Origin: Asterias amurensis
Lineage: Eukaryota > Echinodermata > Asteroidea > Forcipulatida > Asteriidae
Assembly: GCF_032118995.1 (NCBI RefSeq)
Contig: NC_092648.1
Coordinates: 2,371,001-2,435,000, forward strand
Length of the DNA stretch: 64,000 nucleotides
Direction: 5' to 3'
The position numbers and the translations under genes are program-made. How positions within the stretch are numbered: position 1 is the stretch's first letter; each line of letters starts with the position of its first letter. This document shows, in pieces, positions 34,641-45,391 of this stretch. Below the pieces are notes generated by a model, which worked only from the letters and a program-made list of their open reading frames with translations, made no database searches and was not told the origin of the DNA.

Positions 34641-34930
34641 ATAATAGAACCCTTACATGAAATATGCTAATTACATTCGCTCATGCGTACAGAACCTATA
34701 CCCCTCTCTTAATATTCATGCATGAGGTATGGTATCTAACCCAGGCTATAGGCGGAGCCACTGCAAGTGGGGGCTGACGTGCACCCATAGTCTCATTTTG
34801 GGTGAGAAAAATGGCATGCATGAGTGTTAAGAGTCGGCGTATTGGTCTGTGTAACACCATCATCATCCCTATACAAAAAGGCGCGATGTTCTTTCATTTT
34901 GCCAACCAAAATGTAGTGCAATTTACACAT
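34640..34930. repeat. Dispersed repeat related to 58740-58930
   Basis: Shared words in the same order are CATGAAATA, CTAATTACATTC, CATGCGTAC, GCGCGAT and CATTTTGCCAACCAAAA. The copies are diverged, and no terminal inverted repeat was found. Confidence 0.6.
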
Positions 34931-34974
34931 CATTGGAAGGTTCTACTGCTCCGAGCGACTGAGTTTTATATACT

Positions 34975-35216
34975 GGGTGCATTCGTTTAGCTTCCCTGGG
35001 TCGACCCCGGTCTGCCCCGGTACGTTCGAATAGCTTTGACAGGGCTCACCCGGGTCATCCCTCAGTGCCCCGCTTGTGGAGTGGGTCACTTGGGGTGACC
35101 GGAGGTGCATGCCGTCACCATGAGAGGGCGAGTGTGATCGTTCGTTTAGCTCTTTTCAGGGGCTCACCCGAGTGAGCACCGCAGGGTCGACCCAGGGAAG
35201 CTTAACGAATGCACCC
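34975..35216. mobile_element. 242-bp MITE with 33-bp terminal inverted repeats, TSD ACT
   Basis: The left end GGGTGCATTCGTTTAGCTTC is mirrored by the right end GAAGCTTAACGAATGCACCC, and the match continues through GGGTCGACCC. ACT flanks both sides (34972-34974, 35217-35219), a possible 3-bp target duplication. The interior is GC-rich, in contrast to the surroundings. Confidence 0.82.
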
Positions 35217-36489
35217 ACTGACTCACCTGAACAACTTGAAGTTGTAGACTGTGACATGCTGTTTATCAAGTCTATGTTTCTATGTTTTTTGCATGCTTCA
35301 CACTACTAGCAGGGAGGGACACATCTTTCAGTGCAGCAAACAGATGTGTGGTAACAAGCCTCCTTCATACTGGTTGGTTTACACTGCATTAAAAAAATAG
35401 CCAGACAGTCAAACACATGTTGGGCCTAAATAATGTAAATAAAAAAGAAATTTAAACCGATTAAGACATTACATTGAGCACAAGCTCTGACTTAAAAATG
35501 GTGCAGAGTTTCAGGCTTTAATCACAGATTTTTGATTTTGTTTGAAGAGCCCAAAAAATGCTTAACTCAAAACATGGTGTGTATGTAGACAAAGTGGTGG
35601 TTAAAAAAAAAACTTAAAAAAACACATAAAACAATGTTGTTAGAAACAAAATATTTTATAAGAATACCAAAAACAGTTTAGTTTTTTTGTTTTACTGCTG
35701 TAGAACAACTTGCTTTTACCGGGGCCAAAAAGAGATGAGTGCAAAAAGATGAAATCTAAAATAAGGTGCATTTTTTCATTTAAAAGTTTTCAAAGGAAAC
35801 TTTATGTGGGCGCCGCCATGTTTTCCCAATAAGTGGCGCCCGCAGGCAGCCATATTTTCATGTTTATTGGAGCCTGCACCATGCTGAATTGATGTGTCCT
35901 GGGGTAAATTTTGGGATACCTGTGGGTTGGGGGTCTGTGTTGTTTCATACCCCACAGGGTATGTGTGATTTACAGTCAAAGTGCCAGCGTGCAGTTTCTT
36001 CGGCGTTCCGTGTCAGCAAACAACAACGACAATGAACAATTACAATGCTTGATGGAACGGTGGCACGGAGGTGCCCGGGTAGAGCAGGTGGAAGGGAAGA
36101 GGCACATCCAGTGGTATGTGGGACTGGGGACAGGAGACCTACACAAAAATGATGGGGGAAAATGAAGAGGGCTGGGGAAATAATACAGGAAAGAAAAAAG
36201 ACAAGGGACAATGATGAATGGGACAGGAAAATAATAAACTGAACAGGAAAAATAAAATAACAAACAGGGTATAATATAGGACAGGAAAATTCAGCATCTA
36301 GACAGCAATAGTGCCGGGCCCTGAGTGAGACTGGAAAACATGGATGGGACCGACAAAGAATAAGCGATGGAAAAAAAGATGGGCCAGTGTACGATTTCAC
36401 TAACTAACTAAGAATACATTTGTCCCAACTTAGGATGGGTTGTTCATCTTCAACAACTACCACAGCAGGGACAGCGTCTCCAAAATGAT
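35217..36489. other. Noncoding DNA
   Basis: Overlapping open frames at 35911-36400 arise from A/G-rich low-complexity sequence and show no domain. Bases 35810-35870 are locally GC-rich (GGCGCC words). Nothing else is recognised. Confidence 0.45.
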
Positions 36490-36860
36490 AGATGATCTTC
36501 AATAGATGATCTTCAATCCAACCCAATACCTCATACCCATGATCCCAAGCAGTACTCGATCCTACCACAAATGTAAATACCAAACCATCCAGCAAGTCTC
36601 CAGCTCATACAAATATTCGTTTTTCCCACGAACAGTCTTGTGGTGGAATGCCCTCTCCAGCCAGATCCTCGAGCTCCCATCCATCGGGGTCTTTAAGGGG
36701 GCGGTTGGAGCAATCATTTAGCTACCTCCCAACTTTTTACTCGCACCTTGTACAATAAAATGCACCTGCAACACTTGGCACTGCACATGAGCAGCTATCC
36801 TTGGCGTTTATATCCTGACTGAAGGACTATGCCAAGTATCGAAGTAGAAGTAGAAGTGAT
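36490..36860 (+). pseudogene. LINE 3' end fragment with AAGTAG tail
   Basis: The frame ending at 36721 reads YKYSFFPRTVLWWNALSSQI then FKGAVGAI, the conserved end of CR1/Jockey-like ORF2 proteins (S-F-F-P-R-T-x-x-x-W-N-x-L). About 120 bp of 3' UTR follow, ending in GAAGTAGAAGTAGAAG, the short tandem tail typical of such LINEs. Confidence 0.75.
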
Positions 36861-37046
36861 CTGTAGCCAGCCTATCATCATGTGTATACAGTAACGACAG
36901 CATGTGCCACTCCCCCACTCCTACCCAAAATATATTTTATTTACAATTTTACGGTAACATTTTGTAATGAAGTCGACAACCTGAGAAAGTGAGTCTGACT
37001 TTTTCCCAAAACATCCATAATAAATAGTAATAAATTAAATGGATAA

Positions 37047-37188
37047 TTTCCGTAAGCTAGGCGTTATGGCGCCACCACTTTTTTACTCATTTTCACAAAA
37101 AGGGATGTCTCATTGAGGTAAATTAGATACTATATTGTTTCATATAGAATGTGAAAAAGTGGTGGCGCCATACAGAAACTTTCCCTGG
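37047..37188. mobile_element. Foldback element with TATGGCGCCACCACTTTTT arms
   Basis: The left arm at about 37065-37083 and the right arm at about 37154-37172 are perfect complements. The loop of about 70 bp is AT-rich. No clear target duplication. Confidence 0.7.
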
Positions 37189-37189
37189 T

Positions 37190-38245
37190 AAATAGCTACC
37201 TTTATTTGAAATTATCATTATTGGCAGAAAAAATTCTCATTTCCAGAGTAGTCTGTACCCACTGCCTGTGCAGTAAAATCAGCCGGCGCCATATTCGAAA
37301 CAATTTTACCGCTGGCTAAACATTTTAACTCGTAATTTTGGGGTACTTTGAAATTCTCCACAATAGTATATGTTTGATTATTTGAACGAGAAATACCTTA
37401 AGATACTATTTTATGCATTTCAGTTAAGAAACAAATGTGATAAATGAAGAAAAAAGAAGAAATTTACCTCGCTCATTTTTTGGTCACATGTTCTCGTCGT
37501 CGCTGAAAACCCAAGAAGGGTGTCCCACGTCGTTTAAAGGGCCCCGCTCAAAAGGGCGCCCTCTTGTGATTAATATTTATCAATCGAGTATAAGGGGTGC
37601 GTGTACGTGTATACCCTACTCGTAATAAAACTATTAGTAATACAGCTTTCTTTTTAAACTCTTAACTAATTTGAATGTATTCTAAATTCTGAAGTAACCG
37701 GCCTGTATTTGAGTCTAAACTTGTGTAATATTACACAGGGTTGTATGGGCGACAAAAAGGTAAAAAATGCCACTGGGAGTACGAAATGGTTTTAAAATTA
37801 TTTTATTAACAATTTTATTTGTACAACAAAACACACATAAGATTTGTCACTGTTAAGGAAGCTTGACCCCCCCCCCCCGAAAAGCCGTGCCCATGCACCC
37901 ACGAACAAAGAAAAGTTGCTCAAAGTGTTGTTCACCGTCAAAGGGGGGTGCGGAACCCCAAAGGAAACATACACAATCGTTATTCATCTGAATTAATAAA
38001 ATAAAAACTCATTTTTTATGGCAGGCGTAGGTAGAAATTCTTGTTTATTTGCAACCCATTAACTTTCGTTAGTCAGTCAGTGGCGTACTGGTTTAATTTT
38101 GCTCAGAAAGAGTATGAAATAAATTGACATTACACCATTTTAACTTGAGGTAAGAGACTTAACACCCCCCCCCCCTCCCTCCCTCCCACTTCTGGGGACG
38201 CCATTGATTGGAAATTGGGTGCATCACAAAACTGAATTAATAGAC
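37190..38245. other. Noncoding DNA, includes likely 3' UTR end of the 38.6-41 kb gene
   Basis: AATAAA hexamers on the minus strand near 37812-37820 could end the upstream transcript. Poly(C) runs lie at 37868-37879 and 38165-38178. No further gene is seen. Confidence 0.4.
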
Positions 38246-38424
38246 CTGGGGTGGATTTCACAAAGGTAGTCCTAACTTAGGACTAGTCCTAGGCAATGCT
38301 AAGAGATAGGACCAGTCCTAAGTTAGGATGAGTTACTGGTCCTAACTTAGGACCAGTCCTATCTCTTAGCATTGCCTAGGACTAGTCCTAAGTTAGGACT
38401 ACCTTTATGAAATCCACCTCTGGG
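38246..38424. mobile_element. Near-perfect palindromic MITE, arms about 80 bp
   Basis: The left arm GGTGGATTTCACAAAGGTAG runs on through CCTAACTTAGGACTAGTCC and GCAATGCTAAGAGATAGGAC; the right arm repeats all of it inverted. A copy with the same structure lies at 49664-49842. The element probably sits in the 3' UTR of the minus-strand gene ending at 38610, where RNA would form a long hairpin. Confidence 0.9.
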
Positions 38425-38609
38425 GGCCTCTCTTGAAATACTAATTATTTTTATGTGAAAGGCTGGATGGCTAAATAAAATCGGTGTTTATCTTGGCTTG
38501 ATAAGACGATAATCTCACATTCTACAATAGTATCTTCCATAAACCAAACAAACTTGTATTGGACTAGTTGGAACTTGTAGTGTGACGTCATAATATTATT
38601 GATTGATAG

Positions 38610-38673
38610 TTAATAAACATCATTTCTCAGCAAGGCTGGTGGGACGTTGCTCAGGGCTTTGTATCGACGTCTT
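38610..38673 (-). CDS. Terminal exon 4 of the putative myristoylated protein
   Basis: The acceptor is ATTTTATTTTCAG. The first base completes an Arg codon, followed by RRRYKALSNVPPALLRNDVY and TAA at 38612-38610. The short length makes this the least certain exon, but the acceptor is strong and the phase fits. AATAAA hexamers on this strand near 37812-37820 are candidate polyadenylation signals, implying a 3' UTR of about 800 nt. Confidence 0.5.
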
Positions 38674-40934
38674 CTGAAAATAAAATCGGAAAATAATTGT
38701 TACTATGTAACTAATTCTGGACAAACAAGTATTTCGTGAGTCAACGAATTTTTTTAACATAATGTTTTAGCGATATTCAATTCGATTACAAATATTTAAA
38801 TTGTATTTCATATGTTTTTCTTCAGAATAAAACATTTTATTAATTACACATCCCACGGCGATCATTACACCACCAATAACAAAAATGGGAAAACCCGGTC
38901 TGAGTTGGGATTTGAACCGAGGTCCACGAAAGTGAAAGTCAGGAGAAAACTCACTGATAATCAAACCGAAGGAAGAAAACAAATGCAACATACTGAATAA
39001 TAGTAGGGCTGTTAAAGACAGTGGACACTATTGGTAATTGTCAAAGACTAGTCTTCACAGTTGGTGTTCCTCAACATATGCATAAAATAACAAACCTGTG
39101 AAAATTTGAGCTTAATCGGTCATCGAAGTTGCGAGATAATAATGAAAGAAAAAACACCCTCGTCTTAAGAAGTTGTGTGCTTTCTGATGCTTGATTTCGA
39201 GACCTCAAATTCTAAATTTGAGGTCTCGAAATCATTTTGTGGAAAATTATTTCTTTCTCGAAAACTACGTCACTTCAGAGGGAGCTGTTTCTCACAATGT
39301 TTTATACTATCAACCTCTCCCCACTACTCGTAATCAAGCAAGGTTATATGATAATAATCATTTTGAGTAATTACCAATTGTGTCCACTGCCTTTACAACT
39401 GTCCAAGCTTGAACAGAAAACCCAAAGACAAACAAACACAAACACGAAGATGAGACAAACAGAATATACAAAACAAAGTATTGAGTCTCACCTTCTTGTA
39501 CCACGTGATAGTTTGTCACCGGATGCAGAATTCTCTTCGGTTGACCCTGTGAATAATGGATGAGATTTCTATAAGAATGACCGACAGACAAACCGTGTTG
39601 GCACGGCAGACGGACAAACAGACATTCAAATGTGGGATCCGCCGTCCAAGTCAGTACCAAAAAACAATGGGCCAAAACGATAATGGAAATAGTTATTGAA
39701 TCCAAAAAATAAAAAAATAATGACAGTATCAATATTGTGCTTTTACGATCTGTCTTTTGTTAAATCGGGGGTATTTATTACAGACCCAACTTTTTCTAAA
39801 AATTATTTTTTAACTATCCATTTTTGAGTGCTACTTTTTTCCAAATGCTTCAAAAGCGCTGCTTAACAAAAAAAATGTAGTCAACCCAAATACCAACCAC
39901 ATTAGTGGTAACCTGCTGATTTCTACTAAGCAGGAATTTGGTAAGCAATATTTTCTGCTTCAGCAGCCCTGGTTACAAAACATATAAATAACGCCATTCT
40001 GAATGTTTACCTTTCCCTAGACCAGGTTGGTTTTCATCTCCGTCTGATTTCTCCTTATTTTCACTCGATTCCGATCCGTCTGGAGTTGCCCCCTTCGCAT
40101 CCTCGTTTTGCTCATCGGTACCTGCTGCTCCGCTCTCGTCCTTCTCTTGTGCAGTTTTGTTCTTGGTAAACAAAATTGAATCCGTCAATATGATATCAAA
40201 TAAATTATATAGTATATATAGTCCATGGCATGGGACATTATTTACAGGCAACCAGTTCCAGTCAATCTCCAAGAAGAAAAGCTATTCATTTGGGGAATTG
40301 TTATCATTAAAAAAAAAAAAAAAATATTAGGGACTGAAATACATTGTTTGATTGAAGAATGACACTATCATGCTACCAAGTCCAAAGTGTTCATTTTGCA
40401 TACACACTTGGTTGCCTCCAAGTTGCCTGTAAAAGTTACTGTGGGAACGCTTCTCAGAAAGTCAAGTTTCGGGGCAAAACAAAATGATGTTCTTCCCGTC
40501 TGATTATGAAAATGAGGATGAAGTTACAGAAAATATACCTTTGATTGGTCAATCTCCATCATAGTTGCAGCACACGTGACACAAGTCACCCCCTGGGGAA
40601 GATCAGGATGATTAGTGTCAACCTCGTCGACCCCTTGAGGCATTAGCTCATGAATATGGCCATCCTCTCTTCTCAAATTCTTCTCCGTTTCTCCGCTCAC
40701 ATCAGCGAAGACCTCTTTCATCAACTCCTTCTGCTGAGAGTCAATGTCTTCTCGTATGACTTGAGTGTCATCCTCGAAGTTCCTCCTGTAGCCAAGATAG
40801 AAGGCATCATCCTTCACCCCAAAGTCGGAGAAGGTTGCGAAGACACCGTTTCTCCCTACGGGGCCATGCGGCTCGTTGACCCTGTACTTCCCCCGTCTTG
40901 ACTTACGTAAACACGCACTAGCACTACCACCCAT
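38610..40934 (-). CDS. Unrecognised acidic protein with N-myristoylation signal, 4 exons
   Basis: I join exons 40539-40934, 40011-40161, 39492-39546 and 38610-38673. All introns are GT-AG (donors GTATAT, GTAAAC, GTGAGA) and phases are continuous (0, 1, 2), giving 221 residues. The start MGGSASACLRKSRRGK fits M-G-x-x-x-S myristoylation, a nearby Cys8 that could be palmitoylated, and a basic patch, so I infer a lipid-anchored peripheral membrane protein. Residues 24-76 look folded (VFATFSDFGVKDDAFYLGYR); residues 133-200 are very acidic and Ser/Gly/Asn-rich, probably disordered; the end is basic, RRRRRYKALSNVPP. ATG 40934 has A at -3 and G at +4. The frame stays open upstream, and an in-frame ATG at 41159 would add 75 residues and hide the myristoylation site. 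I do not recognise the family. Confidence 0.62.
38874..38965 (-). repeat. SINE remnant with tRNA B box
   Basis: The minus strand has CTCGGTTCAAATCCC (B box) followed by CAGACCGGG. It lies in intron 3 of the minus-strand gene, and the A-box half is poorly preserved. Confidence 0.45.
39016..39391. mobile_element. TTAA-type MITE, nearly complete (about 376 bp)
   Basis: TTAA at 39012-39015, left end AGACAGTGGACACTATTGG, right end CCAATTGTGTCCACTGCC, followed by TTAC. The central hairpin is GATTTCGAGACCTCAAATT/AATTTGAGGTCTCGAAATC. It lies in intron 3 of the 38.6-41 kb gene. Confidence 0.88.
39492..39546 (-). CDS. Exon 3 of the putative myristoylated protein
   Basis: The acceptor is ATTATTCACAG and the donor AAG|GTGAGA, a near-consensus site. 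The 55-nt exon enters in phase 1 and leaves in phase 2, and encodes STEENSASGDKLSRGTR. Its intron toward exon 4 carries a TTAA-type MITE and a SINE remnant. Confidence 0.55.
40011..40161 (-). CDS. Exon 2 of the putative myristoylated protein (acidic region)
   Basis: The acceptor is TTTACCAAG and the donor GGAAAG|GTAAAC. The 151-nt exon starts in phase 0 and ends in phase 1. It encodes a Glu/Asp/Gly/Ser/Asn-rich, low-complexity segment. Confidence 0.65.
40539..40934 (-). CDS. Exon 1 of the putative myristoylated protein
   Basis: This exon encodes residues 1-132 and ends in phase 0 at AAG|GTATAT. The open frame continues upstream to about 41183, so either the protein has an alternative N-terminus or the leader happens to be open. 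It holds the only folded-looking part of the protein. Confidence 0.65.
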
Positions 40935-41183
40935 TATTCCTCGTTCGTTTGCTCCTAAAGTATTTAAGATTTGTTTTAAGAGAGTGGCAGTTAACTTGAA
41001 ACAAGTCGTCCCCAGTAAATGTCGAGTGTTTGATAGAACGCATTTCATCACTTTGCTGACGCGCGGTAGGAGCGTAGGAGTGAATGCGAGCGCCCATCGG
41101 TCAAGTGTCTTTTTAGACACCGCGTTTACATCACGCGCGTCATAAAGTGATGCTTTCATTGCTTTTCTCCGACCGCCATCCAA

Positions 41184-41433
41184 AGTGGGTGGTAGAGCTC
41201 AATTTAATTTAAGGCCTTGTCACACAAAGCTATTTAACAGGCAACTTGGAGGCAACCTACCGCAGTGCTTGCTAAAGGAACACTTCGGCAGCAAATATAA
41301 TTTATTTTTTATTTTTTAATAAGATCCATAAGAAAAATAATGTGAACTTTCAAACGGGAATGCCTTCTCTTCATGGATATTGCCTCACGTTTTGGCCAGT
41401 AAACTATTTTTGCTAAGCAATACTAAATATTAA
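41184..41433. promoter_or_regulatory. Upstream flank of the myristoylated-protein gene
   Basis: This lies directly 5' of the first exon on the minus strand and must contain or adjoin its promoter. I see no TATA box at a convincing distance and no other signal. Confidence 0.3.
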
Positions 41434-41775
41434 AGGCAGTGGACACTATTGGTAATTGTCAAAGACTAGCCTTCACAGTTGGTGTATCTCAACATATACA
41501 TACAATAACAAACCTGTGAAAATTTGAGCTCAATCGATCATCGAAGTTGCGAGATAATAATGAAAGAAATAAAAAACAGCCTTGTCACACGAAGTTGTGT
41601 GCGTTTAGATTGTCGATTTCGAGACCTCAAGTTCTAAATCTGAGGTCTCGAAATCAAATTCGTGGAAAATTACTTCTTTCTCGAAAACTATGGCACTTCA
41701 GAGGGAGCCGTTTCTTACAATGTTTTATACCATCAAACTCTCCCCATTACTCGTCACCAAGAAAGGTTTTATGCC
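41434..41775. mobile_element. TTAA-type MITE, 3'-truncated
   Basis: TTAA at 41430-41433, left end AGGCAGTGGACACTATTGG, central hairpin GAGACCTCAAGTT/ATCTGAGGTCTC, and TACTCGTCACCAAG near the break. The last part of the right arm is missing. Confidence 0.82.
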
Positions 41776-43212
41776 AACTAAAGACAAATTAAGACAACTT
41801 AAAAAATGACAACAGGCACACATCAGAAGTTGTTGTTTGTTATTCTGTTATTGACAGAGATGATTTTTTTTTCACAAGTAAAAACATATAGAATGTACAC
41901 GTACAACTACGATCTCTTTTAGTCTTATCCTATCTGAAATAGCAGCTCAAACTCTACATTAAAACAAGTCTGGAATGGGTTGATTGCAAAAACCTCACAA
42001 ATTTCACCCAAATCCTCTCTGAATTTGTGAAACTTTGCAATCTTTTAAGTGCATCGAATGCTAAAAATCATCAAGGATGGCGAACGTAAGCCATGTGGGA
42101 TACGTGACGTCATATCAGGGACATTCACTTTCCCAAATATTCTATAGTAATATCATAAAGCGACAGGCTTGTGTAGGACAAAACTTCCTTTAAAAATGCA
42201 CAAAATTGCATTTTATATACTTATTTACGACACTACAAACAATATATTTGATGCATAAAAAAGTATACACGAATTAGCCTATAGTACTCGTACAATTAGT
42301 ACTCAATTCAGTCAGAAGTTTTGTGCAACACGAAATTTGAGGTGAAGACGATAACAACAAATAGAACATGATTATTACAATTTAAAAAACTCATGGTTAA
42401 ACACTGTCTGTTTATAAAACACTTTAAAATATCACATATACCACCAGTCACAGGAGTTGATTTACTACAACAAAAGTGTAAATTTGTTACTCTGTAAATG
42501 CAAAAAAAAAGTGAAAAAGCACTCTCTGAAGAGCCATACAAGGGACAACTCTTTATCGAGTGGTCTTCACCTCTTTTAGATTGAAGTTTGCATCTTTAGG
42601 GGTGTTTTTTTTTGTTGACTCTGTCCTGGAGTGAAGCTCCTCTAAAGGAGTGAAATAACCACCACTCTTTTAACGAGCCATATGAGGGACAACTCGAAGT
42701 GTAAAGATTGGTGTTTTTTAATCTTTTACATTTAGGGAGTATGCTCAGCTACTTTTTGTACAGTATGTCATACTGGACCTAAACGCTTTAAAAATTTATG
42801 TTCAGCCATTATTTTAGTTCCCTATAAAATGTGAAAGTGGACGTAGGAATCTCAAATTAATATTTATACACAAAATACTTTTGGCAATTAATAAAGTTAA
42901 TTTGGTGATCCTTTTTGGATAAACATAGCAGCTCTATGCCAAGGTGTGACACAAAACAACAACAAATCAATACATCTGTAATACTTATAGCACATTTTTG
43001 ATTCAAACACGCATTCATTTTTTAACAAATAAATTAACACAATAGATAATTTTAACATAATTTAATTAGTTTATACAATCTCATACCGTATATTTCAAAC
43101 AACAAAATAGTAATTTAAAAAAATCCATTCAAAAATGTGGTTTTACACATCTCCTTTAAATATTCATGCTGAAGTACATGTATAACGCTTTGGCAAGAAT
43201 TAATGCCTCAAA
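41776..43212. other. AT-rich intergenic DNA
   Basis: Two related segments (about 42525-42575 and 42660-42720) share GAGCCATA, GGGACAACTC and surrounding words, an old duplication. No gene is recognised. Confidence 0.45.
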
Positions 43213-43535
43213 AGGCCCTTTACAACACAACAGCTTCGGCTCCAGATTCGGCTAAGGTTACAATCCTGGCCATATCTCGTTGGGCCCCCCCTGCCCCCTT
43301 TAAATGTTGGTTCTGATTGCACGGTCTTCTGCGTTACATTCAACATCAAACGGGTAACGGGGGCTGGGGGGGGGGGGGGCAGGGGAGAGAATGATTGTCA
43401 GTGGGAAGTGTACATGGAAAGGTTTTATGTAACATTAGAAATGGGTGACCCAAGCATTTTGGCTCAGGCTTCAGATGAGAGAGCGAAGCCTGAAGCCGAA
43501 TCTGAGAGCGGAAACCAGGGATTTGTAAAGGGCCT
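43213..43535. mobile_element. MITE with AGGCCCTTTACAA terminal inverted repeats
   Basis: AGGCCCTTTACAA on the left and TTGTAAAGGGCCT on the right; the arms also share CTTCGGCTCCAGATTCGGC/GCCGAATCTGAGAGC. The interior has a 13-base G run near 43367. No obvious target duplication. Confidence 0.78.
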
Positions 43536-43768
43536 ATATCGATCCCTATGTGATGAATATTCATAAACTTAATGACCTTCGACCTTTTGTTGACCAACCA
43601 ACTACTCTAAAAAATACAGTGGTTACACGCACAAAAATACAACACTTTTTAAAGTCTCTCAACCCCCATTAAACATCTCTTCATCTTAACAAGTTTTCTG
43701 CTAGGCAAGACTAAGCAGTAAAACAGCCTCAAACAGTTCCTATATGGTATTTTGGCTGGCAACCTTAA

Positions 43769-44131
43769 AGCCATTGGACCCTTTCGGTACAGAAAAAAAA
43801 AAAGTTCACAGATTTACAAATAACTTACAGGGTTTACAGAAGGTAGTGGTGAAATACTTCTCTTGAAATATTATTCCATGAAATGCTTTACTTTTTGAGA
43901 AAACAGTAAAACAATATCAATTCTCGTTAACGAGAATTACGGATTTATTTTAAACACATGTCATGACACGGCGAAACGCGCGGATACAAGGGTGGGTTTT
44001 CCCGTTATTTTCTCCCGACTCCGATGACCGATTAAGCCCAAATTTTCACAGGTTTGTTATTTGATATAGAAGTTGTGATACACGAAGTGTGGGCCTTGGA
44101 CAATACTGTTTACCGAAAGGGTCGAATGGCT
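43769..44131. mobile_element. TTAA-type MITE, AGCCATTGGACCC family
   Basis: TTAA at 43765-43768, left end AGCCATTGGACCCTTTCGGT, right end ACCGAAAGGGTCGAATGGCT, TTAA at 44132-44135. It is related to the copy at 55327. The core palindrome CTCGTTAACGAG lies near 43923. Confidence 0.85.
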
Positions 44132-44135
44132 TTAA

Positions 44136-44497
44136 AGGAACACGTTGCCTTGGATCGGTCGAGTTGGTCTTTGAAAAGCGTTCTGTAACCGTTTGTTATA
44201 AAATGCATATGGGTAGAAAGATGTAAAAATAGAATACAATGATCCACACACATTTGCATGGTTTCCCTTTTACCTTGCGAACTAACACGGTCGGCCACTT
44301 GTGGGAGTCAAATTTTGACCCCCAAAATGGCCGACCGTTGTAGTCGACAAGGTAAAAGGAAAACCATGCAATTTCAAGTGATACTTGTGTAGATCATTGT
44401 ATTCCAAACATATTTCTAACCATATGCAATTTATGGCACAAACAGTTACAAACGCTTTTCAAAGACCAACTTGACCGATCCAAGGCAACATGTTCCT
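44136..44497. mobile_element. TTAA-type MITE, AGGAACACGTTGCC family
   Basis: Left end AGGAACACGTTGCCTTGGAT, right end ATCCAAGGCAACATGTTCCT, TTAA on both sides (44132-44135, 44498-44501). A second member is at 44699-45080. The centre is an inverted GGTCGGCCA/TGGCCGACC. Confidence 0.88.
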
Positions 44498-44672
44498 TTA
44501 ATACATGAGTCTGGTAAGCACAAATTGTGCTTAGTAACTTTTTGTAAATAAGTAGTAATTCTATGAATATGGGCTCTGGTACACGATTATAGTTACTTAA
44601 TTTGTACTGAATTATGGAATATAAAAAAATCACAATGCTGGAAAGAGGAACCTGTACATTATTTTAATGAGT

Positions 44673-45219
44673 CAGGGGTGGATTTTACAAAGAGTTAAAG
44701 GAACACGTTGCCTTGGATCGGTCGAGTTGGTCTTTGGAAAGCGTTTGCAACCGTTTTTTATAAAATGCATATGGGTAGAAAGATGTTGTAAAAGTAGAAT
44801 ACAATGATCCACACAAACATGCTTCGAAATTGCGTGGTTTTCCTTTTACCTCGTCGACTAACACGTCGGCCATTTATGGGGGTCAAAATTTTGACTCCCA
44901 TAAATGGCCGACCATGTTAGTTCGCACAGTAGAAGGAAAACCACGCAATTTCGAGGCAAACGTGTGTGGATCATTGTATTCTACTTTTAAAACATCTTTC
45001 CAACCATGTGCATTTTGTAAAAAACAGTTACAAACGCTTTTGTTTTGACCAACTCGTCCGATCCAAGGCAACGTGTTCCTTTAAGACTAGTCTTATCTTG
45101 AGTTAGGACAAGTTACGCATCCTAACTTAGAACCAGCCTTAAGTTTTAAATATCTCCTAGGACTAGAAGAAGTCCTAAGTTAGAACTAGTCCTAACTCTA
45201 TGTGAAATCAATCCCGGGT
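44673..45219. mobile_element. Palindromic MITE interrupted by a TTAA MITE
   Basis: Left part 44673-44698 (AGGGGTGGATTTTACAAAG) and right part 45081-45219 (ACTAGTCTTATCTTGAG ... GTCCTAACTCTATGTGAAAT) are the two sides of one GGTGGATTTCACAAAG element, as at 38246. The AGGAACACG MITE (44699-45080) sits in it with TTAA on both sides. Confidence 0.78.
44699..45080. mobile_element. TTAA-type MITE, AGGAACACGTTGCC family, second copy
   Basis: TTAA at 44695-44698 and 45081-45084 and complementary ends AGGAACACGTTGCCTTGGAT / ATCCAAGGCAACGTGTTCCT. Nearly full length, only moderately diverged from the 44136 copy. Confidence 0.9.
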
Positions 45220-45391
45220 CATATGAAAATTTTCCTGGGTATAAATGAATATATACACTGGTAAACTCCTGATTATATTCTACAACAATGCACTTATACG
45301 CGTCCAATATTTGCATAATATTCACTGGTAACCTGTAGTACATTGTAGTTGGTAACTCAAGCATCCTTACACATTTTGCTCATCCTTTATG

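Noticed and set aside
35945-36400. A 151-residue Cys/Phe/Ser-rich membrane-like protein
   Set aside because: The sequence is A/G-rich low complexity with overlapping frames on both strands. The hydrophobicity comes from the complement of A/G runs.
36506-36721. A host gene fragment with WNAL motif
   Set aside because: The motif is the conserved end of non-LTR retrotransposon polymerases, and the sequence is followed by a GAAGTAG tail.
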